DNA of 64,000 bases from Pontibacillus chungwhensis (GCF_030166655.1 NZ_CP126446.1:1922001-1986000); one strand, 5' to 3'. Counted from the stretch's first letter, positions 36,824 through 48,384 are shown. Numbers and translations: made by a program. Notes: generated by a model from the letters alone, not told the origin.

Positions 36824-39800
36824 ATGGACCTTTCGCAATTAGAAAAAATGCAGTTGCTCCTAAAGCAAATCGAAATGCCAGAAGATCTTGTGAATGCCCA
36901 TTTTCAAGATAGCAAGTTAACAAAACTATCCGTGCACAAACCAACAAAGGAATGGCACTTTTACTTTTATATTCCAACCGTGTTACCACCAGAGGTATAC
37001 GCTGTGTTCACTTCGAAGTTGTATGAAGCTTTTCATCATATAGCTACGATTACATGGTCAATTGAAACAGGCGAAAAGAAATTAGATGAAGACAGCATTT
37101 GTGATTACTGGATGCACTTTGTTAAATCAATACCTGATCTATCTCCTGCCTATAAAGACCTCCTTCATGAACAGCGCCCAAAAATTGAAGGAAACAAATT
37201 GGTTTTGCATGCACGGAATGATGCTGAAGCTCATGCTTTAAAGCGTCGATTAAGTGAACCTTTCCAGGCGTTTTGTAATCGTGTAGGGGCTTCTCTGTAT
37301 GTGTTAACGGTTGAAGTGAGTTCTTCTGAGGAAGCACTTGAGCAATTCAAACAACAGAAGAAACAAGAAGATAAAGACATTGTTCAAAAAGCGATTCAAG
37401 AAAAGGAACAACGTGCGAAAGATAAAGATGATGATGAAGTCCTTCATGATGGGCCACTTCTTATTGGTTATAACATTAAAGATGTTCCTGATAAGATTGA
37501 GTCTATTCAAGAAGAAGAAAATACGATGGTTATTCAAGGGTATGTGTTTGATGTAGAAATTCGAGAGCTACGCTCAGGTCGTCATTTACTAATGGCTAAA
37601 ATGACCGACTACACAGACTCTATTCAAGTGAAAATGTTCTCACGTCGAGATGATGACGAAGAGAAATTCCAGCGCTTGAAAAAAGGAATGTGGATCAAAG
37701 CAAAAGGGCGAGTTCAAACAGACAACTACACAAATGAGCTAACGATGATGGGGTCTGACATTAATGAAGTAAAGCCAGTGGTTCGAAAAGATGAAGCTCC
37801 AGAAGGAGAAAAAAGAGTTGAACTCCATGCTCATACAACAATGAGTCAAATGGATTCTACCGTTTCTGCTTCTAGATTAATTGAGCAAGCAGCCAATTGG
37901 GGGCATAAAGCTATTGCTATAACAGATCACGCAGTCGTACAATCTTATCCTGAAGCCTATGGTGCTGGTAGCAAGCATGGAGTTAAGGTTCTTTATGGTT
38001 TAGAAGCGAATATTGTAGATGATGGTGTGCCGATTGCTTATGAAGAACAGGATCGTGATCTGGCAACAGATGAATACGTCGTTTTTGACGTTGAAACTAC
38101 AGGGTTATCGGCTATTTATGATACTGTAATTGAACTAGCAGCGGTTAAGATTAAAGAAGGCGAGATCATTGATCGATTTGAATCCTTTGCTAACCCACAT
38201 GAACCATTAAGCCAAACCACAACAGATTTAACAGGGATTACAGATGATATGGTTAAAGATGCCCCTGACCCTGATGAGGTATTTAAAGATTTTCATAAAT
38301 GGATGGGTGATTCTATACTCGTAGCCCATAACGCAAGCTTTGACATGGGCTTTTTAAATGCTGGTTTGCAAAAAATCGGGTATGAGAAAGCTTCTAATCC
38401 TGTTATTGATACGTTAGAACTTGCACGTCTAGTTGTGCCACAGTTAAAAAATCACCGTCTTAATACCTTATGTAAACAGTTCGATATTGAACTTACGCAA
38501 CACCACCGTGCCATCTATGATGCGGAAGCAACAGGGTATTTGTTATGGAAGCTGTTAAAAGAGGCGCAGAAAAAAGATATTCATAACCATATGGATTTAA
38601 ACAAATTTATGGGGGAAGGAAATGCTTATCAGCGTTCTCGCCCATCCCATGCTATTCTTTTGGCTCAGAATCCTACGGGTCTTAAGAATATTTACAAACT
38701 TGTTTCCATGTCCCTTGTGAATTATTTCTACCGGGTACCCCGAATTCCTCGTTCTGTGCTAAAGAAATACCGTGAAGGAATTTTAATTGGTAGCGGTTGT
38801 GACAAGGGTGAAGTATTTGAAGCCATGATGCAGAAGTCACAGGATGAAGCAGAGAAAGTGGCTGAGTTTTATGACTATATTGAAGTGCAGCCGCCTTCAA
38901 ACTACTATCATTTAATCGAGAAGGACCTTGTACGGAATGAAGCCCATTTATATGACATTTTAAAGAACTTAATCAATATGGCTGACCGCCTAGAAAAGCC
39001 CGTGGTAGCAACAGGCAATACCCATTACGTAGACCCTCACGAGAAGATTTACCGTAAAATCCTTATTGGGTCCCAAAGTGGTAATCCACTTAATCGACAG
39101 ACGCAACCAGATGTTCATTTTAAAACCACAAATGAAATGCTTGATGACTTCTCCTTCTTAGATGAAGAAACAGCGAAGAGGGTGGTGGTAACCAACTCTC
39201 AGCACATAGCTGATTCAATTGAAGAGATCAAACCCGTAAAGGACGATTTGTATACTCCAAATATTGACGGGGCGAACGATGAAATGCGTGAAATGACGTA
39301 TAACAAGGCTAGAAGTATTTACGGAGATCCAATACCTGAACTTGTCGAAAAACGTATCGAAAAAGAGCTCGATAGTATTATTGGTAACGGATTTGCGGTA
39401 ATCTATTTGATTTCACAAAAACTTGTAACGAAATCCTTAGATGATGGGTACCTAGTCGGGTCTCGTGGTTCAGTAGGTTCATCATTCGTAGCTACGATGA
39501 CAGATATTACGGAAGTAAATCCTTTGCCACCTCACTATGTGTGTACGGCTTGTCAGAAATCAGAATTCTTTACAGATGGTTCGGTTGGTTCAGGTTTTGA
39601 TTTACCAGAGAAAGATTGTCCGGATTGCGAGATTCCATATAAGAAAGATGGACAAGACATTCCCTTTGAGACGTTCCTTGGATTTAAAGGAGATAAAGTA
39701 CCTGATATTGACTTAAACTTCTCTGGTGAATATCAACCACGTGCACACAATTATACGAAAGTGCTGTTTGGTGAAGATAAGGTATTCCGTGCAGGTACAA

Positions 39801-41122
39801 TTGGTACAGTAGCAGAGAAAACAGCGTACGGGTTTGTAAAAGGCTATGCAAGCGATCATGAGCTTCAGTATAAAAATGCAGAAGTAGATCGGTTAGTACA
39901 AGGATGCACTGGGGTTAAACGAACAACCGGACAGCACCCAGGGGGGATCATTGTTGTCCCTGATGACCAAGACATTTATGATTTTACGCCGATTCAGTAT
40001 CCAGCAGACGATCAATCATCTGAATGGATGACGACACACTTTGACTTCCATTCTATTCACGATAATTTATTAAAGCTTGATATCCTAGGGCATGATGATC
40101 CTACAGTAATTCGTATGCTACAAGACTTGAGTGGGATTGACCCTAAGACGATTCCGACTGACGATGAAGAAGTGATGAAAATCTTTAGCGGACCACAGGT
40201 TTTAGGCGTTGAACCTGATCAAATTATGTGTAAGACAGGAACACTAGGTGTACCTGAATTTGGTACTCGCTTTGTGCGCCAAATGTTAGAGGATACGAAG
40301 CCATCTACCTTCGCAGAACTTGTCATTATTTCAGGTTTATCCCACGGAACGGATGTCTGGCTAAACAATGCCGATCAGCTTATTAGTGACGGAATCTGTA
40401 CTCTTTCTGAAGTAATTGGGTGCCGTGATGATATTATGGTTTATTTGATGCACAAGGGACTAGAGGCCCCTACAGCCTTTACCATTATGGAGTTTGTTCG
40501 TAAGGGACGTGGCCTTAAACCTGAGTGGATTGAAGAAATGAAAAAACATGGTGTACCAGATTGGTATATTGAGTCTTGTAAAAAGATTAAATACATGTTC
40601 CCTAAAGCCCACGCTGCAGCCTATGTTCTTATGGCAGTACGCATTGCTTATTTCAAAGTTCACCATCCGATTTATTTTTATGCAGCTTATAACACTGTAC
40701 GTGCGAGTGACTTTGACATCGATACAATGGTGAAAGGTTCTGAAGCGGTTCGAGCACGTATCAAAGAGATCAACGGAAAAGGTCTCGACGCTACACCGAA
40801 AGAAAAAAGTTTATTAACCGTTTTAGAACTTTCTCTTGAAATGCAAGAACGTGGATTCTCCTTCCAAAAGGTAGATCTATATCGTTCTGCAGCAAGCGAG
40901 TTTCTTGTAGATGGGGATACCCTCATCCCGCCATTTAACTCCATTGATGGATTAGGAACAAACGCAGCCATCAATATTGTTAAAGCGCGAGAAGACGGAG
41001 AATTCTTATCTAAAGAGGACCTCCGAGAGCGGAGTCGAATTTCGAAAACAGTCTTAGAGTACCTTGATGATCATGGGTGTTTACAAGGATTGCCGGATAA
41101 AAACCAGTTATCCCTGTTCTAA
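36824..41122 (+). CDS. polC: DNA polymerase III PolC, Gram-positive replicative polymerase
   Basis: PolC is the main replicative DNA polymerase of low-GC Gram-positives, with a built-in 3'-5' proofreading exonuclease. The 1432-aa product matches family length. Domains in order: N-terminal region, OB fold (about 235-325), PHP domain beginning [11 protein letters not shown] near 334 and split by the DnaQ-like exonuclease (FDVETTGLS near 420 to about 590), polymerase core with catalytic Asp pair in PDIDLNF near 960, zinc-type CxxC...CxxC cysteines just before (about 907-940), and helix-hairpin-helix region. ATG 36824 has GGGGAGGATATGTAGC; an in-frame start at 36758 would read through the hairpin. 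Confidence 0.98.
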   Translation: MDLSQLEKMQLLLKQIEMPEDLVNAHFQDSKLTKLSVHKPTKEWHFYFYIPTVLPPEVYAVFTSKLYEAFHHIATITWSIETGEKKLDEDSICDYWMHFVKSIPDLSPAYKDLLHEQRPKIEGNKLVLHARNDAEAHALKRRLSEPFQAFCNRVGASLYVLTVEVSSSEEALEQFKQQKKQEDKDIVQKAIQEKEQRAKDKDDDEVLHDGPLLIGYNIKDVPDKIESIQEEENTMVIQGYVFDVEIRELRSGRHLLMAKMTDYTDSIQVKMFSRRDDDEEKFQRLKKGMWIKAKGRVQTDNYTNELTMMGSDINEVKPVVRKDEAPEGEKRVELHAHTTMSQMDSTVSASRLIEQAANWGHKAIAITDHAVVQSYPEAYGAGSKHGVKVLYGLEANIVDDGVPIAYEEQDRDLATDEYVVFDVETTGLSAIYDTVIELAAVKIKEGEIIDRFESFANPHEPLSQTTTDLTGITDDMVKDAPDPDEVFKDFHKWMGDSILVAHNASFDMGFLNAGLQKIGYEKASNPVIDTLELARLVVPQLKNHRLNTLCKQFDIELTQHHRAIYDAEATGYLLWKLLKEAQKKDIHNHMDLNKFMGEGNAYQRSRPSHAILLAQNPTGLKNIYKLVSMSLVNYFYRVPRIPRSVLKKYREGILIGSGCDKGEVFEAMMQKSQDEAEKVAEFYDYIEVQPPSNYYHLIEKDLVRNEAHLYDILKNLINMADRLEKPVVATGNTHYVDPHEKIYRKILIGSQSGNPLNRQTQPDVHFKTTNEMLDDFSFLDEETAKRVVVTNSQHIADSIEEIKPVKDDLYTPNIDGANDEMREMTYNKARSIYGDPIPELVEKRIEKELDSIIGNGFAVIYLISQKLVTKSLDDGYLVGSRGSVGSSFVATMTDITEVNPLPPHYVCTACQKSEFFTDGSVGSGFDLPEKDCPDCEIPYKKDGQDIPFETFLGFKGDKVPDIDLNFSGEYQPRAHNYTKVLFGEDKVFRAGTIGTVAEKTAYGFVKGYASDHELQYKNAEVDRLVQGCTGVKRTTGQHPGGIIVVPDDQDIYDFTPIQYPADDQSSEWMTTHFDFHSIHDNLLKLDILGHDDPTVIRMLQDLSGIDPKTIPTDDEEVMKIFSGPQVLGVEPDQIMCKTGTLGVPEFGTRFVRQMLEDTKPSTFAELVIISGLSHGTDVWLNNADQLISDGICTLSEVIGCRDDIMVYLMHKGLEAPTAFTIMEFVRKGRGLKPEWIEEMKKHGVPDWYIESCKKIKYMFPKAHAAAYVLMAVRIAYFKVHHPIYFYAAYNTVRASDFDIDTMVKGSEAVRARIKEINGKGLDATPKEKSLLTVLELSLEMQERGFSFQKVDLYRSAASEFLVDGDTLIPPFNSIDGLGTNAAINIVKAREDGEFLSKEDLRERSRISKTVLEYLDDHGCLQGLPDKNQLSLF

Positions 41123-41129
41123 ACGAGAC

Positions 41130-41158
41130 TTGCTAAAATTTCGTGTGTGTGGTATATT
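41130..41158 (+). promoter_or_regulatory. Sigma-A promoter of the rimP-nusA-infB operon
   Basis: TTGCTA (41130-41135) and TATATT (41153-41158) are 17 bases apart, immediately after polC. Transcription would start near 41165 and leave a leader of about 155 bases. Confidence 0.75.
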
Positions 41159-41164
41159 TTTGTT

Positions 41165-41321
41165 GGTATGACAGAAGATACGTATGAGAGTAAAAGAGTG
41201 GGGCAACCCACTCTTTCGTATTACTTCCGAATTTGACCGCCGAACCAATTCCCTGCTGTCTCAGCAGGGAATTTTAGCGTATCGGCTTATCTGATTAGTA
41301 TTCAAAAAGGAGGGAATTCCA
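41165..41321 (+). ncRNA. rimP-nusA leader with two hairpins
   Basis: Hairpin 1 is AAAGAGTGGG (41193-41202) with CCCACTCTTT (41207-41216) around a GCAA tetraloop. Hairpin 2 is AATTCCCTGCTG (41247-41258) with CAGCAGGGAATT (41262-41273) around TCT. Both have only short T-runs. Each may terminate weakly, which would fit the NusA-dependent autoregulation described for this operon in B. subtilis. The first hairpin may instead serve as the polC terminator. Confidence 0.6.
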
Positions 41322-41798
41322 TTGGGAAGCCAGAATGTAACGGAAATCACTGAAGAACTCATTCAACCAATCCTTGAAGATATGAACCTTGAGCTCGTAG
41401 ACATTGAGTTTGAACAAGAAGGGAAAAACTATTTTCTGCGAGTATATGTTGATAAAGAGGGTGGGGTTGATATTGAAGAATGCGGCCAGGTTAGTGAGCA
41501 ATTAAGCGAAAAACTTGATGCTGAAGATCCCATTACCTTCCCTTACTTTTTAGAGGTATCATCACCTGGTGCTGAACGCCCGTTAAAGAAAAGAAAAGAC
41601 TTTGAAAACCATGTAGGTCATAATGTGAATGTGAAAGTATATGAACATGTTGATGGTGAAAAAGAGTTTGAAGGACGTTTACTATCCTTTGAAAATGATA
41701 CAGCTTCTGTAGAAGTAACAATCAAAACACGTAAGAAAACAATCGAAATACCGTTTGACAACATTGCAAAAGCAAGACTAGCTGTCAGTTTTAATTAA
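41322..41798 (+). CDS. rimP: Ribosome maturation factor RimP
   Basis: RimP assists maturation of the 30S subunit. The 158-aa protein has the two-domain family plan: an N-terminal ferredoxin-like domain with LELVDIEFEQEGKNYFLRVYVD split over two strands, the VSSPGAERPLKKRKDFE junction, and a C-terminal SH3-like domain. TTG 41322 follows AAAAAGGAGGGAATTCCA. It opens the nusA operon as in B. subtilis (ylxS). Confidence 0.97.
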   Translation: MGSQNVTEITEELIQPILEDMNLELVDIEFEQEGKNYFLRVYVDKEGGVDIEECGQVSEQLSEKLDAEDPITFPYFLEVSSPGAERPLKKRKDFENHVGHNVNVKVYEHVDGEKEFEGRLLSFENDTASVEVTIKTRKKTIEIPFDNIAKARLAVSFN

Positions 41799-41812
41799 AG
41801 GGGGAAGAAACG

Positions 41813-42919
41813 GTGAGTAGTGAGCTTTTTGATGCCATTCATTACTTAGAGAAAGAAAAAGGGATAGATAAAGATCTTCTAATGGAAGCATTAGAAGCAG
41901 CCCTTATTTCAGCATATAAGAAGAATTTTAAATCAGCGACAAACGTTCGCGTTGATCTGGATGAAACAAGCGGTGGTATGCATGTATATGCCCGCAAAAT
42001 TGTTGTAGATGAATCAATGGATCCACAACAAGAAATTTCTCTGGATGAAGCGAAAAAAATCGACCCAAACTACGATGTCGATGACGTAATTGAAATTGAA
42101 GTAACACCAAAAGACTTTGGTCGTATTGCAGCACAAGCTGCCAAACAGGTTGTAACTCAACGTGTGCGCGAAGCTGAACGCGGTGTTATCTTTAGTGAAT
42201 ATATTGATCGTGAAGAAGATGTGATGACAGGAATTATTCAACGTAAGGATGCGCGTTTTACGTACATTAACTTAGGAAAAGTTGAAGCTCGTCTTCCGGT
42301 AGGGGAACAGATGCCTACAGAGGAATATCATGTTCATGATCGTATAAAAGTATTTGTAACAAAAGTTGAAAACACCAATAAAGGTCCTCATATTTACGTT
42401 TCCCGTACTCACCCGGGTTTACTTAAGCGTTTATTTGAGATGGAAGTACCTGAGATTTATGATGGAACTGTAGAGATTAAATCTGTCTCTCGTGAAGCTG
42501 GAGATCGTTCTAAGATTTCCGTTCACGCACCTGACCCAGAAATCGATCCAGTTGGCTCTTGTGTGGGGCAGCGCGGACAAAGGGTACAAGCAATCGTAAA
42601 TGAGCTAAAGGGCGAGAAAATTGATATTGTCCAGTGGTCAGAGGACCCAGTCGTATTTGTATCTAATGCTTTGAGCCCGGCAAAAGTTGTTGAGGTTCTT
42701 GTAAATGAAGAAGAAAAGGCAACAACAGTCGTTGTTCCAGATCACCAGCTGTCTCTAGCGATCGGAAAGCGTGGACAAAATGCGCGTCTTGCTGCTAAAT
42801 TGACAGGATGGAAAATTGACATCAAGAGTGAATCGGACGCTGTAGAAGATGGCACGATTACACCTGGTGAACATCAAGAGGACACTTATTCTGAAGTAGA
42901 CGAAGATCTATTTGAATAA
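41813..42919 (+). CDS. nusA: Transcription termination/antitermination factor NusA
   Basis: NusA binds RNA polymerase and modulates pausing and intrinsic termination. The 368-aa protein has the N-terminal RNAP-binding domain (to about 130), an S1 domain (about 135-200), and two KH domains with [18 protein letters not shown] and [19 protein letters not shown]. It lacks the C-terminal acidic repeats of enterobacterial NusA, as usual for Bacilli. GTG 41813 follows AAAGGGGGAAGAAACG. Confidence 0.98.
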   Translation: MSSELFDAIHYLEKEKGIDKDLLMEALEAALISAYKKNFKSATNVRVDLDETSGGMHVYARKIVVDESMDPQQEISLDEAKKIDPNYDVDDVIEIEVTPKDFGRIAAQAAKQVVTQRVREAERGVIFSEYIDREEDVMTGIIQRKDARFTYINLGKVEARLPVGEQMPTEEYHVHDRIKVFVTKVENTNKGPHIYVSRTHPGLLKRLFEMEVPEIYDGTVEIKSVSREAGDRSKISVHAPDPEIDPVGSCVGQRGQRVQAIVNELKGEKIDIVQWSEDPVVFVSNALSPAKVVEVLVNEEEKATTVVVPDHQLSLAIGKRGQNARLAAKLTGWKIDIKSESDAVEDGTITPGEHQEDTYSEVDEDLFE

Positions 42920-42931
42920 GGAGGACTCGAA

Positions 42932-43201
42932 ATGGCTAAGAACAAAAAAACACCATTAAGAAAATGCGTAGTTACCAAGGAAATGCTACCTAAACAACAG
43001 CTAATTCGTGTCGTAAGGAATAAAGACGGGGAAGTTTTTATCGATGAAACCGGAAAGAAGAACGGCCGAGGAGCTTATTTAACCAAGGATGCAGAAGTCA
43101 TTCAGACCGCTCGAGAAAAAAGTATATTGTCCCACCATTTAAAAACAAAAGTTGACCAGGAACTTTATGATCAACTTTTAGAAATGGTACAAGAGGATTA
43201 G
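42932..43201 (+). CDS. rnpM: RNase P modulator RnpM (YlxR)
   Basis: An 89-aa YlxR-family RNA-binding protein. The signature LRKCVVTKEMLPKQQLIRVV and GRGAYLTKD is intact. The B. subtilis protein has recently been described as a modulator of RNase P; I take that function from the family. It lies between nusA and ylxQ, with AAGGAGGACTCGAA upstream of the ATG. Confidence 0.95.
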   Translation: MAKNKKTPLRKCVVTKEMLPKQQLIRVVRNKDGEVFIDETGKKNGRGAYLTKDAEVIQTAREKSILSHHLKTKVDQELYDQLLEMVQED

Positions 43202-43202
43202 C

Positions 43203-43517
43203 ATGAATCAGAAATTCCTCAATATGATTGGACTAGCATTTCGAGCCGGTAAATGCACTTTAGGTGAAGAAGCCATCGTTCGTGATATACAACGAAAACG
43301 AGCCTGCCTGGTTTTAATAGCTAACGATACGGGGATGAACACAAAAAAGAAGCTAAAAGATAAATGTAGCTTTTATAATATCCCTTTTCGTGAAGTCGTT
43401 GATCGGGACACATTATCTAGTGCAATAGGGAAATCAGGCAGAGTAGCCCTGGCTATTACCGATCGTGGTTTCGCTACGAAAATCACATCGATGCTCGATG
43501 AATCTATTCGGGGGTGA
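43203..43517 (+). CDS. ylxQ: L7Ae-family RNA-binding protein YlxQ
   Basis: A 104-aa protein of the L7Ae/L30e/Gadd45 fold, which binds kink-turn RNA. The core [18 protein letters not shown] follows an [21 protein letters not shown] block. The ATG starts one base after the rnpM stop, so translation is coupled. Its role in the cell is not settled; location with translation factors suggests a ribosome or RNase P connection. Confidence 0.93.
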   Translation: MNQKFLNMIGLAFRAGKCTLGEEAIVRDIQRKRACLVLIANDTGMNTKKKLKDKCSFYNIPFREVVDRDTLSSAIGKSGRVALAITDRGFATKITSMLDESIRG

Positions 43518-43521
43518 ACGT

Positions 43522-45681
43522 ATGACGAAAATGCGTGTTTATGAATATGCCAAAGAGAAAAATGTAACCAGTAAAGATGTATTAACGAAATTACAAAATA
43601 TGAATATAGAGGTCACAAACCATATGTCAACTATTTCAGACGAAACAAAGACGCGTCTGGATGGTATGTATAATAAAGGTGAAAGTGACCAGAACCCTCA
43701 AGCAAAGGGAGCAGAAAAGAAACAAAATAACTCACAAGGTTCTGCCAAACCATCCAACAATCAAAAGGGTGGCGGTCAGAAAAAACGTGAGAAAGATCAG
43801 GATAATCGTATGAATAAAAACAATAAAAACAACAACAAAAAGCAAACCCAAAATAACAAGCGAAATAACCGTGGCGGTCAAAACCGTAATAATCAACAGC
43901 AACGCCCGCAAGCTAAGAAACCTCAGCTACCTGAGAAAATTACGTATACGGGTAGCCTTACAGTTGCAGAACTGGCAGAGAAACTATCAAGAGAATCATC
44001 TGAGATCATTAAGAAATTAATGTTATCAGGTGTAATGGCTACTAAAAACCAGGACTTAGATGCAGATACAATTGTGTTAATCTGTGACGAGTATGGTGTG
44101 AAGGCAGAAGAGGAAATTGTAGTAGACGAAACTGATTTCGAGAACTATATTTCTGATGATGATCCTGCTGATTTAATAGAACGCCCATCTGTTGTAACCA
44201 TTATGGGACACGTTGACCACGGTAAAACAACGCTTCTTGATTCCATTCGTAAAACGAAAGTAACAGCAGGGGAAGCTGGAGGAATCACGCAGCACATTGG
44301 TGCTTACCAAGTAGAAGAAAATGATAAGAAAATTACGTTCCTTGATACCCCAGGTCACGCAGCATTCACAAGCATGCGTTCTCGCGGTGCTCAAGTAACG
44401 GACATTGCGATATTAGTAGTAGCAGCTGATGATGGCGTTATGCCTCAAACCATTGAAGCGATCAATCACGCTCAAGCTGCAGAAGTTCCAATCATCGTAG
44501 CAGTGAATAAGATGGATAAAGAAGGCGCAAATCCAGATCGCGTAAAACAGGAACTTATGGAACACAATTTAGTTCCTGAAGAGTACGGTGGAGAAACCAT
44601 TTTTGTTCATCTTTCAGCTGTAAAAGGTGAAGGAATTGACGATCTTCTTGAGATGATTGTTCTAGTTTCAGAAGTTGAAGAATTAAAAGCAAACCCTAAC
44701 CGTTTAGCAATGGGGACAGTAATTGAAGCAGAGCTTGATAAAGGTCGCGGTTCTGTTGCAACCTTATTAGTTCAAAACGGTACGTTAAATGTAGGAGACC
44801 CTATCGTAGTTGGAAATACGTTTGGACGTGTGCGTGCGATGGTAAATGATTTAGGACGTCGCGTAAAAATAGCTCCTCCTTCAACACCAGTTGAAATCAC
44901 TGGACTTAATGGTGTACCACAAGCAGGAGATCGTTTCGTTGCATTTGATGATGAGAAGAAAGCGCGCCAAGTAGGTGAGGCACGTCAACAACGAATGATT
45001 GAAGAGAACCGTGGTGAGAAAGCAAAAGTTAGCCTTGATGATTTATTTGAACAAATTAAACAAGGTGATATGAAAGAAATTAATATTATCATTAAAGCAG
45101 ACGTTCAAGGTTCTGCAGAAGCACTTGCTTCTTCCTTGCAACAAATTGATGTAGAGGGAGTAAAGGTTAAGATCATTCATACTGGTGTAGGTGCGATTAC
45201 AGAATCAGATATTATCCTTGCATCTGCTTCAAACGCAATTGTCATTGGATTTAATGTACGTCCAGATGTTAATGCTAAGCGTACAGCAGAATCTGAGGAT
45301 GTAGACATTCGCCTTCATCGCATTATCTATAAGGTAATGGAAGAGATCGAAAGCGCAATGAAGGGGCTTCTTGATCCTGAATTCGAAGAGAAAATTGTTG
45401 GTCAAGCTGAAGTCCGCGAAATCTTTAAGGTTTCTAAAGTTGGTACAATTGCCGGAAGTTACGTTACCGAAGGTGTTATTAAACGCGACGGTGGCGTTCG
45501 CCTTATTCGTGATGGTATTGTCCAATATGAAGGTGAAATTGACGCTCTAAAACGTTACAAAGATGATGCGAAAACAGTTCAAAAAGGGTATGAATGTGGT
45601 ATCACTATCAAAAACTACAATGATATCCGTGAAGGTGACGTTATTGAAGCCTTTGAAATGCAGGAAATCGAACGCAAATGA
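43522..45681 (+). CDS. infB: Translation initiation factor IF-2
   Basis: IF-2 is the GTPase that positions initiator tRNA on the 30S subunit. The 719-aa protein has an N-terminal IF2_N domain ([18 protein letters not shown]), a disordered Asn/Lys/Gln-rich linker (about 55-140), a second IF2_N domain, the G domain with [12 protein letters not shown] near 225, DTPGHAAF and NKMD, and C-terminal beta-barrel domains. ATG 43522 has GGGGGTGAACGT; a start at 43465 lies inside ylxQ. Confidence 0.98.
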   Translation: MTKMRVYEYAKEKNVTSKDVLTKLQNMNIEVTNHMSTISDETKTRLDGMYNKGESDQNPQAKGAEKKQNNSQGSAKPSNNQKGGGQKKREKDQDNRMNKNNKNNNKKQTQNNKRNNRGGQNRNNQQQRPQAKKPQLPEKITYTGSLTVAELAEKLSRESSEIIKKLMLSGVMATKNQDLDADTIVLICDEYGVKAEEEIVVDETDFENYISDDDPADLIERPSVVTIMGHVDHGKTTLLDSIRKTKVTAGEAGGITQHIGAYQVEENDKKITFLDTPGHAAFTSMRSRGAQVTDIAILVVAADDGVMPQTIEAINHAQAAEVPIIVAVNKMDKEGANPDRVKQELMEHNLVPEEYGGETIFVHLSAVKGEGIDDLLEMIVLVSEVEELKANPNRLAMGTVIEAELDKGRGSVATLLVQNGTLNVGDPIVVGNTFGRVRAMVNDLGRRVKIAPPSTPVEITGLNGVPQAGDRFVAFDDEKKARQVGEARQQRMIEENRGEKAKVSLDDLFEQIKQGDMKEINIIIKADVQGSAEALASSLQQIDVEGVKVKIIHTGVGAITESDIILASASNAIVIGFNVRPDVNAKRTAESEDVDIRLHRIIYKVMEEIESAMKGLLDPEFEEKIVGQAEVREIFKVSKVGTIAGSYVTEGVIKRDGGVRLIRDGIVQYEGEIDALKRYKDDAKTVQKGYECGITIKNYNDIREGDVIEAFEMQEIERK

Positions 45682-45956
45682 TTGCGTCTGTAGAGGTAGA
45701 ATGTCTCATTTATGATGCTCATTCTTTAAAAGAAAAGCGTTCCGTTTTACGGCGTATTTTGACAAGAGCACATAATGAGTACAATGTTGCTGTAGCAGAA
45801 TTGGATCATCAAGATGTTTGGCAACGAACTGGCCTTGGCTTTGTTACGGTTTCAAGTGACAAAGTCCAGGCTGAAAAGGAGATCAATCGAGTATTAGCCA
45901 TGATTGACTCCTTCCCAGAAATTGAACGTACCACAACAAATTTGGAATGGTTGTAG
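45678..45956 (+). CDS. ylxP: DUF503 family protein YlxP
   Basis: A 92-aa ferredoxin-like DUF503 protein. The family pattern [26 protein letters not shown] and the final [15 protein letters not shown] are complete. It overlaps infB by four bases (ATGA) and precedes rbfA, the usual order. The function is not established, although its constant place suggests ribosome assembly. Confidence 0.92.
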   Translation: MIASVEVECLIYDAHSLKEKRSVLRRILTRAHNEYNVAVAELDHQDVWQRTGLGFVTVSSDKVQAEKEINRVLAMIDSFPEIERTTTNLEWL

Positions 45957-45984
45957 CCCTCCCTCCGAACAAAGAGGTGAAAAA

Positions 45985-46335
45985 ATGAGTGATTTAAGAG
46001 CAAACCGTGTCGGTGAACAAATGAAGAAAGAACTAGGGGATATTATTAGTCGGAAGATTAAAGATCCTCGCATTGGCTTTGTTACTGTCACAGAAGTAAA
46101 GGTAACAGGTGATTTGCAGCAAGCTAAAGTGTATATTTCTGTTTTAGGTGATGATAAGCAGAAACAGGATACCTTGATTGGTCTTGCCAAAGCGAAAGGG
46201 TTTATTCGTTCTGAAATCGGACGAAGAATACGCCTTCGCAAGACGCCTGAAATTATGTTTGAGTTTGATGAGGCTGTTGAGTACGGTAATCGTATCGAAA
46301 CCATCTTACAAGACTTAAACGATACAAACGAATAA
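45985..46335 (+). CDS. rbfA: Ribosome-binding factor A
   Basis: RbfA binds the immature 30S subunit and helps 16S rRNA 5'-end processing, notably in the cold. The 116-aa protein is a KH-type domain starting [29 protein letters not shown] in two blocks and having [21 protein letters not shown] 45985 follows AGAGGTGAAAAA; an in-frame start at 45904 is inside ylxP. After it comes an unusual 163-base gap before truB. Confidence 0.97.
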   Translation: MSDLRANRVGEQMKKELGDIISRKIKDPRIGFVTVTEVKVTGDLQQAKVYISVLGDDKQKQDTLIGLAKAKGFIRSEIGRRIRLRKTPEIMFEFDEAVEYGNRIETILQDLNDTNE

Positions 46336-46343
46336 AGTCTTTT

Positions 46344-46451
46344 AGAGGGTGTCCCACAAGGGGGCTGCTTCCCAAAGAATGTGGATACCAAAGGAAATGA
46401 TACGGTATCTATGTATAAGGGGAACTGTCCCTTTAAGGGAGACCCTTTTAT
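46344..46451. repeat. Inverted-repeat-bounded intergenic element between rbfA and truB
   Basis: AGAGGGTGTCCCA (46344-46356) and AAGGGAGACCCTT (46435-46447) are imperfect inverted repeats (10 of 13 positions). Inside are a GATACC/GGTATC stem (46384-46409) and AAGGG/CCCTT hairpins (46417-46433 and 46435-46447), the last followed by TTATTT, which could act as a terminator. GGGTGTCCC ends are common on some insertion sequences, so a small MITE-like remnant is possible. Confidence 0.4.
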
Positions 46452-46498
46452 TTGTTATAAACCTACATATTGAAAGAATACAGTAAGGGGGCGTTATA

Positions 46499-47407
46499 AT
46501 GAATGGAATTATCCCTTTATGGAAACCAAAAGGCATGACATCTCATGATTGTGTAATGAAGATGAGAGGGATCTTACGCACAAAAAAGGTAGGTCATACA
46601 GGTACCCTTGACCCAGACGTTGAAGGAGTTCTGCCAATGTGTGTAGGCATGGCTACCAAAATATCGTCTTACGTTACAGAATCTGAAAAAGTCTACAAGG
46701 CTACAGTAACGATAGGGAAAGCAACAGAGACAGAAGACCAAACGGGGGCAGTGATTGAAGAAAGCGTTGTTGAAGACATACACCTTTCAGATATTAAAAA
46801 TGTATTAAAATCTTTTACAGGAACGATTACTCAGATCCCTCCTATGTATTCAGCAGTTCGAGTTGATGGAAAACGCTTGTATGAATATGCAAGAGAAGGA
46901 ATTGAAGTAGAAAGGCCTGAGAGGACGGTTCAGATCTACGATATAGCCCTCACATCAGATGAGGTTTCATACAACGATGGTACGGCTTCGTTTACCATTA
47001 ACATCACATGTTCAAAAGGAACGTATATTCGCACACTTTGTGTGGATATTGGAAAAGCACTAGGGTATCCAGCTCACATGTCTTCTTTAGTTCGTACAGC
47101 TTCTGGTTCTTTTACGGCGAAGGAATCTTTCACTTTTGAACAAATTGAGCAATCGAGGGATGAAGGAAATCTTGATCAATTGTTTCAACCGTTAGAAAGA
47201 GGGATTAAACACCTAGGGCAATTACAGATAGAACAAGGTAAAGAAGATCAAGTTTATCACGGAATGGTTTTCCCTAAGCCTTCAAGATTGCCTGAAACAA
47301 ATCCATTCGGTATGGTAAATGAGGAAGGTAAATTGCTGGCGATTTATCAAATACACCCAACGAAACCACATTTAATTAAGCCAGTGCGAGTATTTCAATA
47401 CGAGTGA
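46499..47407 (+). CDS. truB: tRNA pseudouridine-55 synthase TruB
   Basis: TruB makes pseudouridine 55 in the T-loop of tRNAs. The 302-aa protein has GIIPLWKPKGMTSHDCV, the catalytic aspartate in GHTGTLDPDVEGVLP, and MYSAVRVDGKRLYEYAREG, with a C-terminal PUA-like part. AAGGGGGCGTTATA precedes the ATG. It is separated from rbfA by the intergenic element and continues to ribF after a 29-base gap. Confidence 0.98.
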   Translation: MNGIIPLWKPKGMTSHDCVMKMRGILRTKKVGHTGTLDPDVEGVLPMCVGMATKISSYVTESEKVYKATVTIGKATETEDQTGAVIEESVVEDIHLSDIKNVLKSFTGTITQIPPMYSAVRVDGKRLYEYAREGIEVERPERTVQIYDIALTSDEVSYNDGTASFTINITCSKGTYIRTLCVDIGKALGYPAHMSSLVRTASGSFTAKESFTFEQIEQSRDEGNLDQLFQPLERGIKHLGQLQIEQGKEDQVYHGMVFPKPSRLPETNPFGMVNEEGKLLAIYQIHPTKPHLIKPVRVFQYE

Positions 47408-47436
47408 AACGTGTTAGGAAAAGAGGGTGAGAGGAA

Positions 47437-48369
47437 ATGGAAATATTTGAACTACAACATCCCCACACACTACATCAGGATGATCTTCCTGATACCGTAA
47501 TGGCTGTAGGGTATTTTGATGGGGTTCATCGTGGACATCAGGAGGTAATTCGCACAGCAAAGCAAATAGCCGATGAAACGGGTCGAACGAGTGCTGTTAT
47601 GACTTTTCATCCTCATCCATCTGTTGTCTTAAAGAAAGAAACGCAGCATGTACAATATATAACTCCCTTGGAGGATAAAATAAAGGTTCTTGAAGATTTA
47701 GGTATCGATCGTGTCTATCTCGTAACCTTTAATAAAGATTTAGCAGGTTTGTTGCCTCAAGAATTTGTGAATCATTATTTTATCGGTCTGAATGTTTCTC
47801 ATGTTGTAGCGGGCTTTGATTTTTCATACGGTAAGATGGGGAAAGGGACAATGGAAACTCTTCCTGCTCACGGAGGTGACGCCCTTTCTCAAACGGTTGT
47901 ATCAAAAGTAACGGATCATAATAAAAAAATTAGTTCCACCCTGATCAGGCAATCCATTCGAGAGGGAAATATCGATCTAGCTAATGAACTTCTCGGGCGC
48001 CCTTACAGAGTTCGAGGTACAGTCATAACAGGTGACCAAAGGGGACGTACTATCGGCTTTCCTACAGCAAATCTTGATGTTTCTGAAGAATACCTATTGC
48101 CTAAGGTGGGCGTGTATGCTGTCAAGGTTGAGCATAGAGGTTCCTCCTATTTTGGAATGGCTAACATTGGATACAAACCAACTTTTCAAGATACAAAGGT
48201 TCTATCCGTTGAAATAAACCTCTTCGATTATGAGGGAGATTTATATGGAGATCAGCTAGAAGTCGAATGGCATGCTTTCATCCGGGATGAAGTTAAATTT
48301 AACGGTGTAGATCATCTAATTCATCAATTACAGAAAGATGAAGCTGAAATTCGTAACTTTTTTGCGTAG
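47437..48369 (+). CDS. ribF: Bifunctional riboflavin kinase / FAD synthetase
   Basis: RibF (RibC in B. subtilis) phosphorylates riboflavin to FMN and adenylates FMN to FAD. The 310-aa protein has the N-terminal nucleotidyltransferase domain with VGYFDGVHRGHQEVI and the STLIRQSIREG block, and a C-terminal flavokinase domain with GDQRGRTIGFPTANLD and VGVYAVKVE. AAGAGGGTGAGAGGAA precedes the ATG. The rpsO promoter begins just after it. Confidence 0.98.
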   Translation: MEIFELQHPHTLHQDDLPDTVMAVGYFDGVHRGHQEVIRTAKQIADETGRTSAVMTFHPHPSVVLKKETQHVQYITPLEDKIKVLEDLGIDRVYLVTFNKDLAGLLPQEFVNHYFIGLNVSHVVAGFDFSYGKMGKGTMETLPAHGGDALSQTVVSKVTDHNKKISSTLIRQSIREGNIDLANELLGRPYRVRGTVITGDQRGRTIGFPTANLDVSEEYLLPKVGVYAVKVEHRGSSYFGMANIGYKPTFQDTKVLSVEINLFDYEGDLYGDQLEVEWHAFIRDEVKFNGVDHLIHQLQKDEAEIRNFFA

Positions 48370-48384
48370 AATTATGGCTTTCCC

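Noticed and set aside
45894-46391. 165-codon open frame on the minus strand opposite rbfA
   Set aside because: It is a shadow of rbfA and the following gap; no ribosome binding site, and the translation is a low-complexity Ser/Cys/Phe mix. rbfA on the + strand is certain.
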